In this document: piece after piece, positions 21,906-32,105 of the stretch | Layout: the number at the start of each line of letters is the position of its first letter | Position numbering within the stretch: the stretch's first letter is position 1 | Origin: Sphingomonas sp. | Lineage (GTDB): Bacteria; Pseudomonadota; Alphaproteobacteria; Sphingomonadales; Sphingomonadaceae | DNA: 64,000 nt | Assembly (NCBI RefSeq): GCF_030145815.1 | Contig: NZ_JAIXHL010000001.1 | Span: forward strand, 62,001 to 126,000 | Direction: 5' to 3' | Translations under genes and position numbers: made by a program | The notes under the pieces: model-generated | What the model saw: only the letters and a program-made list of their open reading frames with translations | Databases searched by the model: none | Told to the model about the DNA's origin: nothing

Positions 21906-23023
21906 GCTGCGACCAGCTCCGCGCGTTCGGTCTCCGTGATCCAGCCGCCGCCGAGGACGCGCTCGCCCGCATAGAACACCGCCGCCTGCCCCGGCGCGAC
22001 GCCATATTCGGGCGCGTCGAACACCACCCGGTCGCCATCGAGCCGCGCGGGCACCGGGCGCGCCATCGACCGGACCTTGGCAGTCAGCGGGCCTTTATGA
22101 CTCCCGCCGATCCAGTTCAGCCCCTCGATCCGCGCGGCGCTGACCGCCAGTGCGGACTTGGGGCCGACCACCACGTCGCGCGTGGCGGGATCGAGTCGCA
22201 ACACATAGAGTGGCTCAGGGCTCCCGCCGATCTCCAGCCCACGGCGCTGGCCGACGGTGAAGTGGATCAGGCCCCTATGCTCGCCGAGCTTGTTGCCCGC
22301 TTCATCGACAATCGCCCCGGCCGTATCGGCCTCGGGCCGCAGCTTCTTGACCAGCCCGGCATAGTCGCCATCGGGGACGAAGCAGATGTCCTGGCTATCG
22401 GGCTTGCCCGCCACGCCAAGGCCAATCTCGGCCGCAATCTCACGCACCCGCGCCTTGGGCAGACCGCCCAAGGGAAAGCGCAGGAAATCGAGCTGCGCGG
22501 CCGTCGTCGCGAACAGGAAATAGCTCTGATCGCGCGCCGGATCGGCCCCCTTGTGCAACTCCGGCCCCTCCGGCCCTTCGACCCGCTGCACATAATGGCC
22601 GGTCGCAAGGCAGTCGGCACCGAGATCGCGGGCGAGCGCGAACAGGTCGGTGAATTTCGGCCCCATATTGCATTTGACGCACGGGATCGGCGTGCGCCCG
22701 GCGAGATAGGTGTCGGCGAAATCGTCGATCACGGTCTCGCGAAAGCTGCTTTCATGATCGAACACATAATGCGCGATGCCGAGGCGATCGCACACCGCGC
22801 GCGCATCGCGGATGTCGCGCCCGGCGCAGCAGCTTCCCGCGCGACCGACTGCTTCGCCATGATCATAGAGTTGCAGGGTGACGCCGATCGTCTCCGCCCC
22901 GGTGCGCGCCGCGAGCGCGGCCACGACCGAACTGTCGACGCCGCCCGACATGGCGACGACGATCCGCCGCTGTGCGAGCGGCCCGGTCAGCTGAAAATCT
23001 CCGGCGAACATCGCCGCGCACAT
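21902..23023 (-). CDS. mnmA: tRNA-specific 2-thiouridylase
   Basis: Adds sulphur to U34 of tRNAs for Lys, Glu and Gln. The PP-loop [14 protein letters not shown] is near residue 22, catalytic cysteines are in PCVKCN (about 108-112) and CFVPDGDY (about 205), and the beta-barrel C-terminal domain is present. Three in-frame ATGs (23047, 23023, 23011) precede the PP-loop and none has a strong ribosome site; 23023 is a compromise. Convergent with the cation efflux gene. Confidence 0.95.
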   Translation of the reverse strand: MCAAMFAGDFQLTGPLAQRRIVVAMSGGVDSSVVAALAARTGAETIGVTLQLYDHGEAVGRAGSCCAGRDIRDARAVCDRLGIAHYVFDHESSFRETVIDDFADTYLAGRTPIPCVKCNMGPKFTDLFALARDLGADCLATGHYVQRVEGPEGPELHKGADPARDQSYFLFATTAAQLDFLRFPLGGLPKARVREIAAEIGLGVAGKPDSQDICFVPDGDYAGLVKKLRPEADTAGAIVDEAGNKLGEHRGLIHFTVGQRRGLEIGGSPEPLYVLRLDPATRDVVVGPKSALAVSAARIEGLNWIGGSHKGPLTAKVRSMARPVPARLDGDRVVFDAPEYGVAPGQAAVFYAGERVLGGGWITETERAELVAA

Positions 23024-23047
23024 AGGGGTTTCACGGGGGCGATGCAA

Positions 23048-23450
23048 AATTGCTGTATTTACCGAGCTTTCAGCCTTCGCGGTTAAACGGAGTCGGATGA
23101 GTTCGACCGATGACAGCAGGCTCCAGTGGATCTGAGCTACCGATTCGACCGCGACGTCTCGGCGACGCCCATCGCCGCGCCCGTCGCCGTGCTGCTCGCG
23201 GCAGCGGCAGTGCGCCAGTCGGCGAGCCGGACCGCGCGCCTGCAGATTCGACTCGATCGGCTAACGCCCGCGCACGGATTGCTCGCGCCGCCGCATGGCG
23301 CGTTCAACCTTGCGGTCGAGCGCGCGCTAACCCGGTGGCAAGTTCGATGAAGGCGCCGTTTACCGTGCCGTTTAGGCGAAGCGAAATCCGCGGACGTTAT
23401 GACGGGCTTCAGACGCAGTTGGGGACCCCCCGCCCTGATCGAGGTATGGA
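23048..23450. other. Intergenic region without a convincing gene
   Basis: Four hundred bases between mnmA and the DUF1153 gene. A GTG-started 74-codon frame (23126-23350, plus strand, beginning [10 protein letters not shown]) is open and alanine-rich but has a weak ribosome site and no recognised domain. I do not call it a gene. Promoters for both flanking genes should lie here. Confidence 0.5.
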
Positions 23451-23750
23451 ATGATTGAAAACCAGAAGATCCGCCCAGCGAAAGTGATCGGTCCGCTCGG
23501 TGAGCCACTGACACTCGATTCGCTGCCGCCGCCCGAAACGACCCGCTGGGTCGTGCGGCGCAAGGCGGAGGTCGTTGCGGCGGTCAATGGCGGCCTGCTC
23601 AGCATCGACGAAGTGTGCGAGCGCTATGGCCTGACGGTCGAGGAATTCGCCGGATGGCAGCGCGCGATCGACCGGTCGGGCATGCCCGGCCTGCGCGTGA
23701 CGCGGATCCAGCACTACAAGTCTCTGTACGAGCGCCAGCAGAAATACTGA
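23451..23750 (+). CDS. DUF1153 protein, SciP-like CtrA inhibitor
   Basis: 99 residues with a helix-turn-helix fold: WVVRRKAEVVAAVNGGLLSIDEVCERYGL followed by VEEFAGWQRA (all of one DUF1153 domain). In Caulobacter crescentus the DUF1153 protein SciP binds CtrA and DNA and restrains CtrA-dependent transcription late in the cell cycle. The close pattern match suggests the same role here. A GAGGT ribosome site precedes the ATG. ctrA itself is not in the window. Confidence 0.87.
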   Translation: MIENQKIRPAKVIGPLGEPLTLDSLPPPETTRWVVRRKAEVVAAVNGGLLSIDEVCERYGLTVEEFAGWQRAIDRSGMPGLRVTRIQHYKSLYERQQKY

Positions 23751-23878
23751 GCGTTTCCTGCAACATCGTCTCTCCCATCCGCCCGCGCCTCAAAACGCGG
23801 GCGGAACCATTTTCGGGCTCGGCGCGTCTTCGCTTCACATCGTCCGCACCACCGGCGGACACCACAGTGGAGGAAGAC

Positions 23879-24139
23879 ATGGATCTCGTTGGCCTTATCG
23901 TCTGGCTCGTCATTGGCGGCGTCGTTGGCTGGCTCGCCAGCTTGGTCATGCGCACCGACGCCCAGCAGGGCATTCTGCTCAACATCGTTGTCGGCATCGT
24001 CGGCGCATTCATCGGCGGCCTGCTGTTCGGCGGCTCGATCAACAGCGCGATCACCGTGATGACCTTTGTGTCGTCGCTGGTCGGCGCGATCATTCTGCTC
24101 GCGATCGTCAATCTGGTGCGTCGCGGCTCGGTGCGCTGA
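23879..24139 (+). CDS. GlsB/YeaQ/YmgE-family membrane protein
   Basis: 86-residue transglycosylase-associated-type membrane protein with three glycine-rich hydrophobic segments (VGLIVWLVIGGVVGWLASLV; GILLNIVVGIVGAFIGGLLF; and a C-terminal helix), followed by a basic tail VRRGSVR. Such proteins are induced by stress in several bacteria; their molecular role is not settled. Start chosen after AGTGGAGGAAG. A second copy of the family lies at 24995-25255. A strong terminator follows. Confidence 0.85.
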   Translation: MDLVGLIVWLVIGGVVGWLASLVMRTDAQQGILLNIVVGIVGAFIGGLLFGGSINSAITVMTFVSSLVGAIILLAIVNLVRRGSVR

Positions 24140-24160
24140 ATTTAGCTACCCGCAAGTATC

Positions 24161-24196
24161 AAAAGGGGCCGTCCCGATGGGGCGGCCCCTTTTTCT
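24161..24196. terminator. Intrinsic terminator, both directions
   Basis: A GC-rich hairpin (GGGGCCGTCCC and GGGGCGGCCCC) flanked by A-run on the left and T-run on the right. It serves the GlsB-type gene on the plus strand and the SIMPL gene on the minus strand, which ends at 24197. Confidence 0.88.
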
Positions 24197-24907
24197 TTAC
24201 TTGAGCAGGAAACGGACGCGGACGTTGGCGCTGACCTGCTGTTCGCCCGGCGCAATCTGGGTCGAATCCTTGGCTTCAGCGCGGACCATATACCCCGGAA
24301 CTGGGCCGGGCGCGCCGCCGTCGCTGCCTTCGCTGACCATCAGGATACGGTCGACCTTCATGCCGAGCGCACCGGCGTAGAGCGCGGCACGGGCGCGGGC
24401 GCGCTTGACCGCATCGACGCGGGCTTCATCCATCGCGGTATCGATCGCATCGATCGTCAGGCTCGGTCCGTCGATCTGGTTCGCGCCCTGCTTCACCAAG
24501 GTATCGAGGATCGTGCCGCTGCGTGCGATGTCGCGAAACTTCACCGAGACGCTGTTGCTTGCCTGATAGCCGGTGATGACCGGCGGTTGATTCTCGGCAT
24601 AGCGATATTGCGGGCTGAGCGAGATGGTCGCGGTCTGGATGTCGCGATCGGCGATGCCCGCTGCCTTCAGTGCCGTGAGCACCGATGCCATCTGCCGCGC
24701 ATTGGCCGACAGCGCTTCGGCCGCGGTCGCGCCCTGACTGACCACGCCGGCGCGGATCACCGCGATGTCGGGAACGCGATTGACCCGCCCCTCCGCCATC
24801 ACGTCGAGCAAAGTGCCCTCGCTGATGGTTGCGGTCGGCGCGGTCTGCGCAGTGGCGGCGAGCGGCACGGTTGCGGCAAGGGCGGCGGCGCTCAGCAGTC
24901 GGATCAT
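24197..24907 (-). CDS. SIMPL (DUF541) domain periplasmic protein
   Basis: About 236 residues with a Sec signal peptide (MIRLLSAAALAATVPLAATA) and a DUF541/SIMPL domain filling the rest (GVVSQGATAAEALSANARQM; YAENQPPVITGYQASNSVSV). Related proteins include E. coli YggE, implicated in oxidative stress tolerance. The ATG at 24907 puts the signal peptide at the N-terminus. Flanked by two GlsB-type genes, the pairing suggesting a shared envelope-stress setting. Confidence 0.88.
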   Translation of the reverse strand: MIRLLSAAALAATVPLAATAQTAPTATISEGTLLDVMAEGRVNRVPDIAVIRAGVVSQGATAAEALSANARQMASVLTALKAAGIADRDIQTATISLSPQYRYAENQPPVITGYQASNSVSVKFRDIARSGTILDTLVKQGANQIDGPSLTIDAIDTAMDEARVDAVKRARARAALYAGALGMKVDRILMVSEGSDGGAPGPVPGYMVRAEAKDSTQIAPGEQQVSANVRVRFLLK

Positions 24908-24994
24908 GTGGTTCGGCCTCTCAGCAAAAATTGTCCCGCCGCTGCATGGGGCAGGGCGGGACAACCGGGGCTGAACGCCCCTTGCAGCATGCGT

Positions 24995-25255
24995 TCAGCG
25001 CGTGCGGCGCGTCATGACCAGTCGGTAGAGCGCCAGCAGCACGACGGCACCGACGGTGGCGGCGATATAGCTGTTGAGTGTGCTGGTCAGGTCGACGCCG
25101 ATCGACGGCGCCACGAATCCGGCGAGCAGCGCACCGGCAATGCCGATCAGAATGGTGACGATGATACCGCCCGGGTCCTTGCCGGGCATGATGAGCTTGC
25201 CAAGGACGCCGGCCACCAGGCCGATCAGGATCCAACCGAGAATTCCTTCGGGCAT
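24995..25255 (-). CDS. GlsB/YeaQ/YmgE-family membrane protein, second copy
   Basis: 86 residues, three hydrophobic segments: GILGWILIGLVAGVLGKLIM, GIIVTILIGIAGALLAGFVA and a C-terminal AATVGAVVLLALYRLVM. Contains PGKDPGG between the first two, the hallmark of the YeaQ group. Same family as 23879-24139 but clearly diverged, so not a recent duplicate. Preceded by GGAGGAAAGC as ribosome site. Confidence 0.88.
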   Translation of the reverse strand: MPEGILGWILIGLVAGVLGKLIMPGKDPGGIIVTILIGIAGALLAGFVAPSIGVDLTSTLNSYIAATVGAVVLLALYRLVMTRRTR

Positions 25256-25487
25256 GCTTTCCTCCTGTAGTCGCCTCCGTCCCCCGATCAGGCTGGAGCA
25301 GACGGAGATTGCCCCATGTTCGGGGTGCTGAATACCCCCATTTGCGCGTCACTTGCGCTTGCGCAGATTTCTCAAAACGGGCATTTGCCGCGCACCTCTG
25401 CCCTTGAGGCAAGTGACTTATTCAGATAATACAGTGCGACGGGGAGGACCCGCGCCGGCCGTCGGTCGGGGGTAAAAGAGGTCGCGC

Positions 25488-26708
25488 ATGAATTACGAGG
25501 CTCGGATGTTTGGTGGGGAAGAACGGCTCGCTCTGGCGGGTGAAGGCGAAAAGCGGTCGCGTCGCAAATGGTGGATCATCGCGGGCGTCATCGCGCTCGT
25601 CGTGATCGTGGCGGCGTATTTCGCCTTTGCGTCAGGCGGGGCGGCTGACAAAGCCGAACCGGCCAAGGCGGGCGCTGCGGGCGCGGCCAAGGGTGGGCAG
25701 GGCGGCGATCGCCAGCTGCCAACCGTCACCGTCGCCATTCCGGGCCGCAGTGATATTGCCAGCGTCATCAGTGGCACCGGCTCACTCGCCGCGCGCCGGG
25801 AGATGCCGGTCGGCGTCGCCGGTGAAGGCGGCATGGTCACGCGCGTGCTGGTCGAGCCGGGCGATTGGGTGAATGCGGGGCAGGTGCTCGCCACCGTCGA
25901 CCGTTCGGTCCAGAGCCAGACCGCCCAGTCGCAGGCCGCCAGCATCCGCGTTGCGCAGGCCGATCTCAACATCGCCCAGGCCGAGCTCGATCGCGCGCAG
26001 CAGCTGCTCGCGCGCGGCTTCGTGTCGAAGGCGGATATCGACCGCAAGACCGCGACCCGCGACGCCGCCGCCGCGCGCGTGCGCGTCGCCCAGTCGCAGC
26101 TGTCGGAAACGCAGGCGCGTAACCGCCGCCTCGACATCCGTTCGCCCGCCGCCGGCCTGGTCCTCACCCGCGCGGTCGAGCCGGGTCAGATCATCAGCTC
26201 CGGCTCTGGCGCGCTGTTCCGCGTTGCCCAGGGTGGCCAGATGGAGCTGCGCACGCAGCTCGCCGAAGCCGATCTTCAGCGTATCCCCGTCGGCGCCCGC
26301 GCCGAAGTGACGCCGGTCGGCACGGATCGGGTGTTTGTGGGTGAAGTATGGCAGGTGTCGCCGGTCATCGACCCGCAAACGCGCCAGGGCATCGCGCGCG
26401 TTGCGCTCTCGTTCGATCGCGCGCTGCGTCCGGGCGGTTTTGCCTCCGCACGTATCACCGCCGGCGGTGCGGTCGCGCCGCTGTTGCCGCAGTCGGCGAT
26501 CCAGAGCGACGCCAAGGGCAATTTCGTGTACATCCTCAATGCCAAGGATGAGGCCGAGCGCCGTGCCGTGACCACCGGGGACGTGTCGGATGCCGGGGTC
26601 GCGATCACCAGCGGACTGGACGGGACCGAACGGGTGGTGCTGACCGCCGGCGCGTTCCTCAACCCGGGGCAGAAGGTCAAGCCGAACCTCACCACGCTGA
26701 AGCGTTAA
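25488..26708 (+). CDS. RND efflux periplasmic adaptor subunit
   Basis: 406-residue membrane fusion protein bridging an inner-membrane RND pump and an outer-membrane channel. One membrane anchor (WWIIAGVIALVVIVAAYFAF, about 24-43) is followed by a barrel-sandwich/lipoyl domain (GEGGMVTRVLVEPGDWVNAG), a Gln/Ala-rich coiled-coil hairpin (about 140-210) and a beta-barrel domain with FVGEVWQVSPVIDPQTRQG. The RND pump follows after 13 bases. No outer-membrane channel gene is present here, so it must borrow one. Confidence 0.92.
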   Translation: MNYEARMFGGEERLALAGEGEKRSRRKWWIIAGVIALVVIVAAYFAFASGGAADKAEPAKAGAAGAAKGGQGGDRQLPTVTVAIPGRSDIASVISGTGSLAARREMPVGVAGEGGMVTRVLVEPGDWVNAGQVLATVDRSVQSQTAQSQAASIRVAQADLNIAQAELDRAQQLLARGFVSKADIDRKTATRDAAAARVRVAQSQLSETQARNRRLDIRSPAAGLVLTRAVEPGQIISSGSGALFRVAQGGQMELRTQLAEADLQRIPVGARAEVTPVGTDRVFVGEVWQVSPVIDPQTRQGIARVALSFDRALRPGGFASARITAGGAVAPLLPQSAIQSDAKGNFVYILNAKDEAERRAVTTGDVSDAGVAITSGLDGTERVVLTAGAFLNPGQKVKPNLTTLKR

Positions 26709-26721
26709 GGGACAACGGGAC

Positions 26722-29700
26722 ATGAGCTTTCGCAACATCTCGGCCTGGTCGATCCGGAACCCGGTTCCGCCGATCGTGCTGTTCATTGCGCTGACCATCG
26801 CCGGCTTTGTCAGCTTTGCGCGGATGGACGTGAACAACGATCCGGACATCGACTTCCCGATCGTCTGGGTGTCGATCAGCCAGCCCGGCGCCGCGCCGAG
26901 CGAGCTCGAAACCCAGGTCACGCAGCGCGTCGAGGCGGCGGTGCGCAGCCTGCAGGGCATCGACCAGATCGAATCGACGGTCAGCGAAGGCAATTCGCAG
27001 ACGGTGATTCAGCTCGACATCGGCACGCCGATCGATCGTGCGGTCAGCGATGTGCGCGATGCGATCGCCCAGATTCGCGGCGACTTGCCCGACGGCATTC
27101 TCGAGCCGCTGGTCGGTCGCGCGAACACGTCCGATCAGGAAATCGCGACCTTCACCGCGACCGGCACCGACATGACGATCGAGCAGCTGTCCTGGTATGT
27201 CGACAATACGGTGGCCAACGAGCTGCTGTCGATCGACGGACTATCGGGGGTCGAGCGCATCGGCGGGGTCAATCGCGAAATCCGCGTGATCCTCAACCTG
27301 CCCAAAATCCAGTCGCTTGGCCTGACCGCGTCGCAGATCAATCAGCAGCTGCGCCAGGTCAATCTGAACGCGGCGGGCGGGCGCGCCGAAATCTCGGGCA
27401 ATGAACAATCGGTCCGTGTCCTTGGCAACGCCGCGGATGCGCGCGCGCTTGCCGAAACGCGCATCTCGATTGGCGGCGACCGGACCGTTCGGCTTGGCGA
27501 CATCGCCGACGTCAAGGACCTCTACGCCGAACAGCGCAGCCTGGCCGAGTTCAACGGCCGGCAGGTGCTGTCGTTCAACATCAAGCGCGCCAAGGGTGCG
27601 TCCGATGTGACCGTGTTCGACGAGGCGGAAAAGAAGCTGGAGGCGCTCAACAAGCGCAATCCGTCGGTCCAGTTCAACGTCCTGTTCAACAGCGTCAAAT
27701 ATACCGAAGCGCAATATCACTCGGCGATGGTCGCGATGATCGAGGGCGCAATCCTCGCCGTGGTCGTCGTGTTCCTGTTCCTGCGCGACTGGCGCGCGAC
27801 ATTGATCTCCGCACTGGCAATCCCGCTCTCCGCCATCCCGACCTTCTGGTTCATGGAGATGCTCGGCTTCACCCTCAACCAGATGACGCTGCTCGCACTC
27901 AGCCTGGTCGCGGGCGTCTTGGTCGACGATGCGATCGTTGAGATCGAAAATATCGTTCGACACATGCGCATGGGCAAATCCGCCTATCAGGCATCGATCG
28001 ACGCGGCGGACGAGATCGGCGTCGCAGTGCTCGCCACTACCATGTCGATCGTCGCGGTGTTCCTACCCGTCGGCCTGATGCCGGGCATTTCGGGCCAGTT
28101 CTTCAAGAATTTCGGCCTGACCGTGGTTGCTGCGGTGCTGATGTCGCTGGCGATCGCGCGCCTGTTGACGCCGATGATCGCGGCCTATTTCCTCAAGGCC
28201 AAGGGGCATGCCAGCCATGGCGAGGGCGCGATGATGGACGGCTATGTCCGCATCCTGCGCTGGACCCTGACGCATCGCTGGGTCGCCGTCGTGGCGTTCC
28301 TCGTCGCCTTTGCGCTCGAAATCTTCCTCGCGGCGGGTGGGCCCTTGCCCTTCACCTTCCAGCCCAATCAGGATCAGGACGATATTACCGTCCAGATCGA
28401 AATGGTGCCCGGAACCAGTCTCGAGCAGACCAAGACCGTCGTCGACAAGGTCACCGCGATCGTCGCGGCACGCAGCGACGTCGTCGAGAACGTCTATTCG
28501 CGCACCTTTGTCGGTAACGGCCGCGTCGTCGCGATCCTGAAGGATGAGCGCCCGATCACCAGCGTCGAGCTTGAACAAGCGCTTCAGCCTGCGCTCGCCC
28601 AGATTCCCGATGCGCGTGTCAATGTGCGCTCGCAGGGTGGCTGGGGCGGTAGCGGCCGTGCGGTGTCGATCGTGCTGGGCGGCGAGGATCCCAAGCTGCT
28701 CAACGACACGGCGCTCAAGATCGTCGCCGAGATGGAGAAGATGCCCGAGCTGCGCGCACCGCGCATCACCGGCGATCTCCAGCGACCGGAAATCGTCATC
28801 CAGCCACGCACCGAGCTGGCGGCGGATCTGGGCGTGACGACCGCCGCCCTGTCGAATGCGATCCGCATCGCGACATTGGGCGATATCGATCAGAACAGCG
28901 CGAAATTCTCGCTGTCCGATCGCCAGGTACCGATTCGTGTCGCATTGGCCGAAAGCTCGCGCGCGGAGCTGGAGACGATCCGCAACCTGCCGGTTGCCAC
29001 CTCGACCGGTGGATCGGTGCCGCTGGGCGTGGTCGCCGATATCAAGTTCGGTGTCGGCGCGACTCGCATCGATCGCCTGAACCAGAAGCGCCGCCTGGTC
29101 GTCGGTGCCGACCTTGCCAGCGACCCCAAGACGGGCAAGCCGTTCGTGCTGGGCGCGGTGATGCAGAAGGTCGATCAGCTGCCGACGATGCGCAACCTGC
29201 CGATGGGCGTGGGTAAACTGGAGGTGGGCCAAGCCAAGTGGCAGACCGAGATGCTGGTCAACTTCATCGTTGCACTGATCTCGGGTATCCTGCTCGTCTT
29301 CGCGGTGCTGGTGCTGCTCTATCGCGGCGTGATGGCAGCGATGGTCAACCTGTCGTCGCTGCTGATCGCGGCGTTGGGCGGATTGATCGCCTTGTGGATC
29401 ACCGGGAATCCGATCTCGATGCCGGTGCTGATCGGTATCCTAATGCTGCTTGGCATCGTTGCGAAGAACTCGATCCTGCTGATCGATTTCGCGCTTGAGG
29501 AGATGGAGAAGGGTGTCGACAAGATCACCGCGATCGTCGACGCCGGGCACAAGCGCGCACAGCCGATCGTGATGACCACGGTCGCGATGGTCGCGGGCAT
29601 GGTGCCGACCGCGCTGTCGCTGAACGGCGATGGGTCGTGGCGTGCGCCGATGGGCATCACCGTGATCGGTGGCCTGTTGCTCTCGACGCTGCTCACGCTG

Positions 29701-29886
29701 CTGATCGTCCCGGCATTGTTCAGCCTTGCGCTGGGCATGGAGCGGCGCGTCGGTCCGTGGCTGGGTCGCAGGCTGCTGACCTTCCGCCCGGGCGACGATG
29801 CCGAGGACAAGGCACGACTGGGCGGGACGGTCCCCGCTGGCCGCATCGGGCATAGCGGAAGCGAAGGCCCCGCGCCTGCCGAGTGA
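26722..29886 (+). CDS. RND efflux permease
   Basis: 1054-residue inner-membrane proton-driven pump of the AcrB/MexF type. Membrane segments and two large periplasmic loops are in the usual places. The relay residues of TM4 are in [23 protein letters not shown] (Asp pair) and the second half repeats [24 protein letters not shown]. Complete and of normal length. It forms an operon with the adaptor upstream. Substrates cannot be inferred; the sequence suits the multidrug subfamily rather than the metal-ion one. Confidence 0.94.
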   Translation: MSFRNISAWSIRNPVPPIVLFIALTIAGFVSFARMDVNNDPDIDFPIVWVSISQPGAAPSELETQVTQRVEAAVRSLQGIDQIESTVSEGNSQTVIQLDIGTPIDRAVSDVRDAIAQIRGDLPDGILEPLVGRANTSDQEIATFTATGTDMTIEQLSWYVDNTVANELLSIDGLSGVERIGGVNREIRVILNLPKIQSLGLTASQINQQLRQVNLNAAGGRAEISGNEQSVRVLGNAADARALAETRISIGGDRTVRLGDIADVKDLYAEQRSLAEFNGRQVLSFNIKRAKGASDVTVFDEAEKKLEALNKRNPSVQFNVLFNSVKYTEAQYHSAMVAMIEGAILAVVVVFLFLRDWRATLISALAIPLSAIPTFWFMEMLGFTLNQMTLLALSLVAGVLVDDAIVEIENIVRHMRMGKSAYQASIDAADEIGVAVLATTMSIVAVFLPVGLMPGISGQFFKNFGLTVVAAVLMSLAIARLLTPMIAAYFLKAKGHASHGEGAMMDGYVRILRWTLTHRWVAVVAFLVAFALEIFLAAGGPLPFTFQPNQDQDDITVQIEMVPGTSLEQTKTVVDKVTAIVAARSDVVENVYSRTFVGNGRVVAILKDERPITSVELEQALQPALAQIPDARVNVRSQGGWGGSGRAVSIVLGGEDPKLLNDTALKIVAEMEKMPELRAPRITGDLQRPEIVIQPRTELAADLGVTTAALSNAIRIATLGDIDQNSAKFSLSDRQVPIRVALAESSRAELETIRNLPVATSTGGSVPLGVVADIKFGVGATRIDRLNQKRRLVVGADLASDPKTGKPFVLGAVMQKVDQLPTMRNLPMGVGKLEVGQAKWQTEMLVNFIVALISGILLVFAVLVLLYRGVMAAMVNLSSLLIAALGGLIALWITGNPISMPVLIGILMLLGIVAKNSILLIDFALEEMEKGVDKITAIVDAGHKRAQPIVMTTVAMVAGMVPTALSLNGDGSWRAPMGITVIGGLLLSTLLTLLIVPALFSLALGMERRVGPWLGRRLLTFRPGDDAEDKARLGGTVPAGRIGHSGSEGPAPAE

Positions 29887-29917
29887 ACCAAAAAGACGCA
29901 CGCGGATTGTTCCGGCT

Positions 29918-31198
29918 ATGAACCCGGCAATCCGCGTGCTTTCTGGTCCTGTGATTCGCTCATCCGACCCTGTCCCGCCTGGCCTCAGGCGCATGCGCAT
30001 CCTCGCCACCGGCCTCTTGGTGCTGATGGCGGCGGTGTATTTCACGGCGCGCAGCTACGAACCCGACTACACCGTTGCGGGGTTTATTCGCGCATTCGCC
30101 GAGGCGGCGATGGTCGGCGGCCTCGCCGACTGGTTCGCGGTGACCGCGCTGTTCCGCCACCCGCTCAGCCTGCCGATCCCGCACACCGCGATCATCCCCC
30201 GCAACAAGGAGCGGATCGCCACCTCGCTCGCCAATTTCCTGCGTGACAATTTCCTCATTCCGCGCGTGGTCGCGCGGCGGATGCGGACGATCGATGTTGC
30301 GGGCGCAGCGGGCAAATGGCTGGCGCAGCCGCCCGAAAGCTCAGGTCGCCTGCGCCGCGGCGCATCGCGCATGGCCGCCAACCTGCTCGAATCCCTCGAC
30401 AAGGATCAGTTGGGCGGCCTGATCAAGGGCGCGGTCGCCAACCGCCTGCGCCAGACCGACATCGCGCCTTTGCTCGGGCAAGCGCTGGGCGCGGCGATTG
30501 CCGAGGGGCGGCACCTCCCGCTCATGGATTCGATGCTCCGCTGGCTGGCGAAGATCATCGACCAGAATGAAGCACTGATCCGCAAGATGGTGCACGAGCG
30601 CGCCGGGGCGATCATGCGCTGGACCGGGCTGGATGAGACGCTCGCCAATGCGATCATCGACGGGCTCTACAAGCTGGTGTCGGACGTCGCCGAGGATCCC
30701 GGTCACCCGCTGCGCGCCAAGGTGGAGGAGGGGCTGGAAAAGCTCGCCTTCGACCTGCAGTTCGACATCCCAACCCGGCTCAAGGTCGAGGAATTCAAGG
30801 CCGACATGCTCGACAATCCCGCGCTCGCCCGCTGGATCGAGGGGATGTGGGAACAAGCGCGCGGCGCGCTGTTACGGGTGGCGCGCGACCCCGATGCCGC
30901 GCTGGCGGGCAAGTTCGGCGAGGCGCTGCGCCAGCTTGGCGGCACGCTGCAGAGCGACCCGCGTCTCGCGCACATGATCAACCGCTTCGTCCGTCGAGCT
31001 GCCGTCGGCACCGCCGCCGATTATGGCGACGGGATCGTCCGGCTGGTGTCCGATACGGTGCGCGGCTGGGACGCGCGCACGATCACCGGGCGGCTGGAGA
31101 ACGCGGTGGGCAAGGATCTGCAGTATATCCGCATCAACGGGACACTGGTCGGCGGCCTGGTCGGGCTGACACTGCACACGTTGCACACGGTGTTGTAG
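29918..31198 (+). CDS. DUF445 family membrane protein
   Basis: About 426 residues, with an N-terminal membrane segment (MRILATGLLVLMAAVYFTA), the typical GFIRAFAEAAMVGGLADWFAVTALFRHPL, and IPHTAIIPRNKERIATSLANFL, and a C-terminal membrane segment (GTLVGGLVGLTLHTLHTVL). The long helical middle is poorly characterised in the family. Function unknown. The ATG at 29918 is in frame with several upstream codons that overlap the RND gene; none has a better ribosome site. Confidence 0.88.
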   Translation: MNPAIRVLSGPVIRSSDPVPPGLRRMRILATGLLVLMAAVYFTARSYEPDYTVAGFIRAFAEAAMVGGLADWFAVTALFRHPLSLPIPHTAIIPRNKERIATSLANFLRDNFLIPRVVARRMRTIDVAGAAGKWLAQPPESSGRLRRGASRMAANLLESLDKDQLGGLIKGAVANRLRQTDIAPLLGQALGAAIAEGRHLPLMDSMLRWLAKIIDQNEALIRKMVHERAGAIMRWTGLDETLANAIIDGLYKLVSDVAEDPGHPLRAKVEEGLEKLAFDLQFDIPTRLKVEEFKADMLDNPALARWIEGMWEQARGALLRVARDPDAALAGKFGEALRQLGGTLQSDPRLAHMINRFVRRAAVGTAADYGDGIVRLVSDTVRGWDARTITGRLENAVGKDLQYIRINGTLVGGLVGLTLHTLHTVL

Positions 31199-31205
31199 CC
31201 CGACC

Positions 31206-31290
31206 GCCGTTTGCCCTGAGCTCGTCGAAGGGCGATCTCCCGACCTCGCCAAATGCTGGGCTGGTGCTTCGACAAGCTCAGCATAAGCGG
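31206..31290. repeat. REP-like inverted repeat between DUF445 and HAD genes
   Basis: Arms 31206-31233 and 31264-31290 are near reverse complements around the core CCCTGAGCTCGTCGAAG / CTTCGACAAGCTCAG. It is a second kind of REP-like element, distinct from the one at 5979. Just after it, GGGAGGGG (31310-31317) and CCCCTCCC (31334-31341) form another short inverted pair that overlaps the end of the HAD gene and may act as a weak terminator. Confidence 0.75.
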
Positions 31291-31330
31291 CGGAGGTGCT
31301 CCCGCATGCGGGAGGGGCTAAGAAAAAGCT

Positions 31331-32005
31331 TCACCCCTCCCAATCCAGCACCGTCCACCCCTTAAGCGCCGCCAGCTTGCGCAGTGGGCCATGCGCATTC
31401 ACTGCGAACGGCTCGTCGGCCCATTCGAGCACCGGCGCGTCGGAGACATGGTCGCTGTAGAAGCGCACGCGGACATCCGCCCGCGAAAGGCCCTCGCGCG
31501 CCATCCAATCTTCGATCAGCCGCAATTTGGCGGGGCCATAGCAATTCTCGCCTTCAAGGGCTGCCAGCACATTGCCGTGCGCATCGCGCCGCGCGGCGGT
31601 GGCGATCACCGTCCCGATGTCCAGCCGCGCCGCGATCGCCTGTGCATAATAGCCATGGCTCGCGGTCGCGAGCACCGGTTCCCACCCCGCCGCGCGATCC
31701 GCATCGACGCGCGCACGGGCGTCGGCGAAGAGGTTGGTCGCCGCCATATCGTCCGCGAACGTCTCGGCCACCACCGCCAGCTCTGCGGGCGGGATCGCCC
31801 GGCCGATCATCAGCCGATGGGTGATTTCCTTCAGCCGCGCCCGGTCGATCGCCTTGGCCAGATAGGCCAGGCTCGCCACCCCCGCGAGCGGCAGCAGCGC
31901 CAGCCGCCACGGCGCGCGCGCCTTCGCCGCATGGATCAGGAACGGCGTCCAGGTCGCGCGCCGCGTGATCGTCTTGTCCATGTCGTAAATGGCGAGTCGG
32001 CGCAT
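31331..32005 (-). CDS. HAD-IB family phosphatase
   Basis: 224-residue HAD hydrolase. The motif I nucleophile is in IYDMDKTITR (DMDKT, about 7-11), motif II in ATASHGYY, and motif III/IV in FYSDHVSDAPVLEWAD near residue 186. Similar to SerB-like/HAD-IB proteins acting on small phosphorylated metabolites or phospholipids. Divergent from the lipid-transport operon, so a role in lipid phosphate turnover is conceivable but not shown. Confidence 0.87.
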   Translation of the reverse strand: MRRLAIYDMDKTITRRATWTPFLIHAAKARAPWRLALLPLAGVASLAYLAKAIDRARLKEITHRLMIGRAIPPAELAVVAETFADDMAATNLFADARARVDADRAAGWEPVLATASHGYYAQAIAARLDIGTVIATAARRDAHGNVLAALEGENCYGPAKLRLIEDWMAREGLSRADVRVRFYSDHVSDAPVLEWADEPFAVNAHGPLRKLAALKGWTVLDWEG

Positions 32006-32105
32006 CGGAACCTTTCTTGGCCGTCCGTAATTGGTTCGGTCGGTATCTTATCCTCTAGCTACAGGTGCTTGCCGTTCCAGTCCGAATCAACGATGGGTGG
32101 TCGCG

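Noticed and set aside
23126..23350. A 74-codon GTG-started frame before the SciP-like gene
   Set aside because: Weak ribosome site, no family, and alanine-rich content that random high-GC sequence often gives. Not called.
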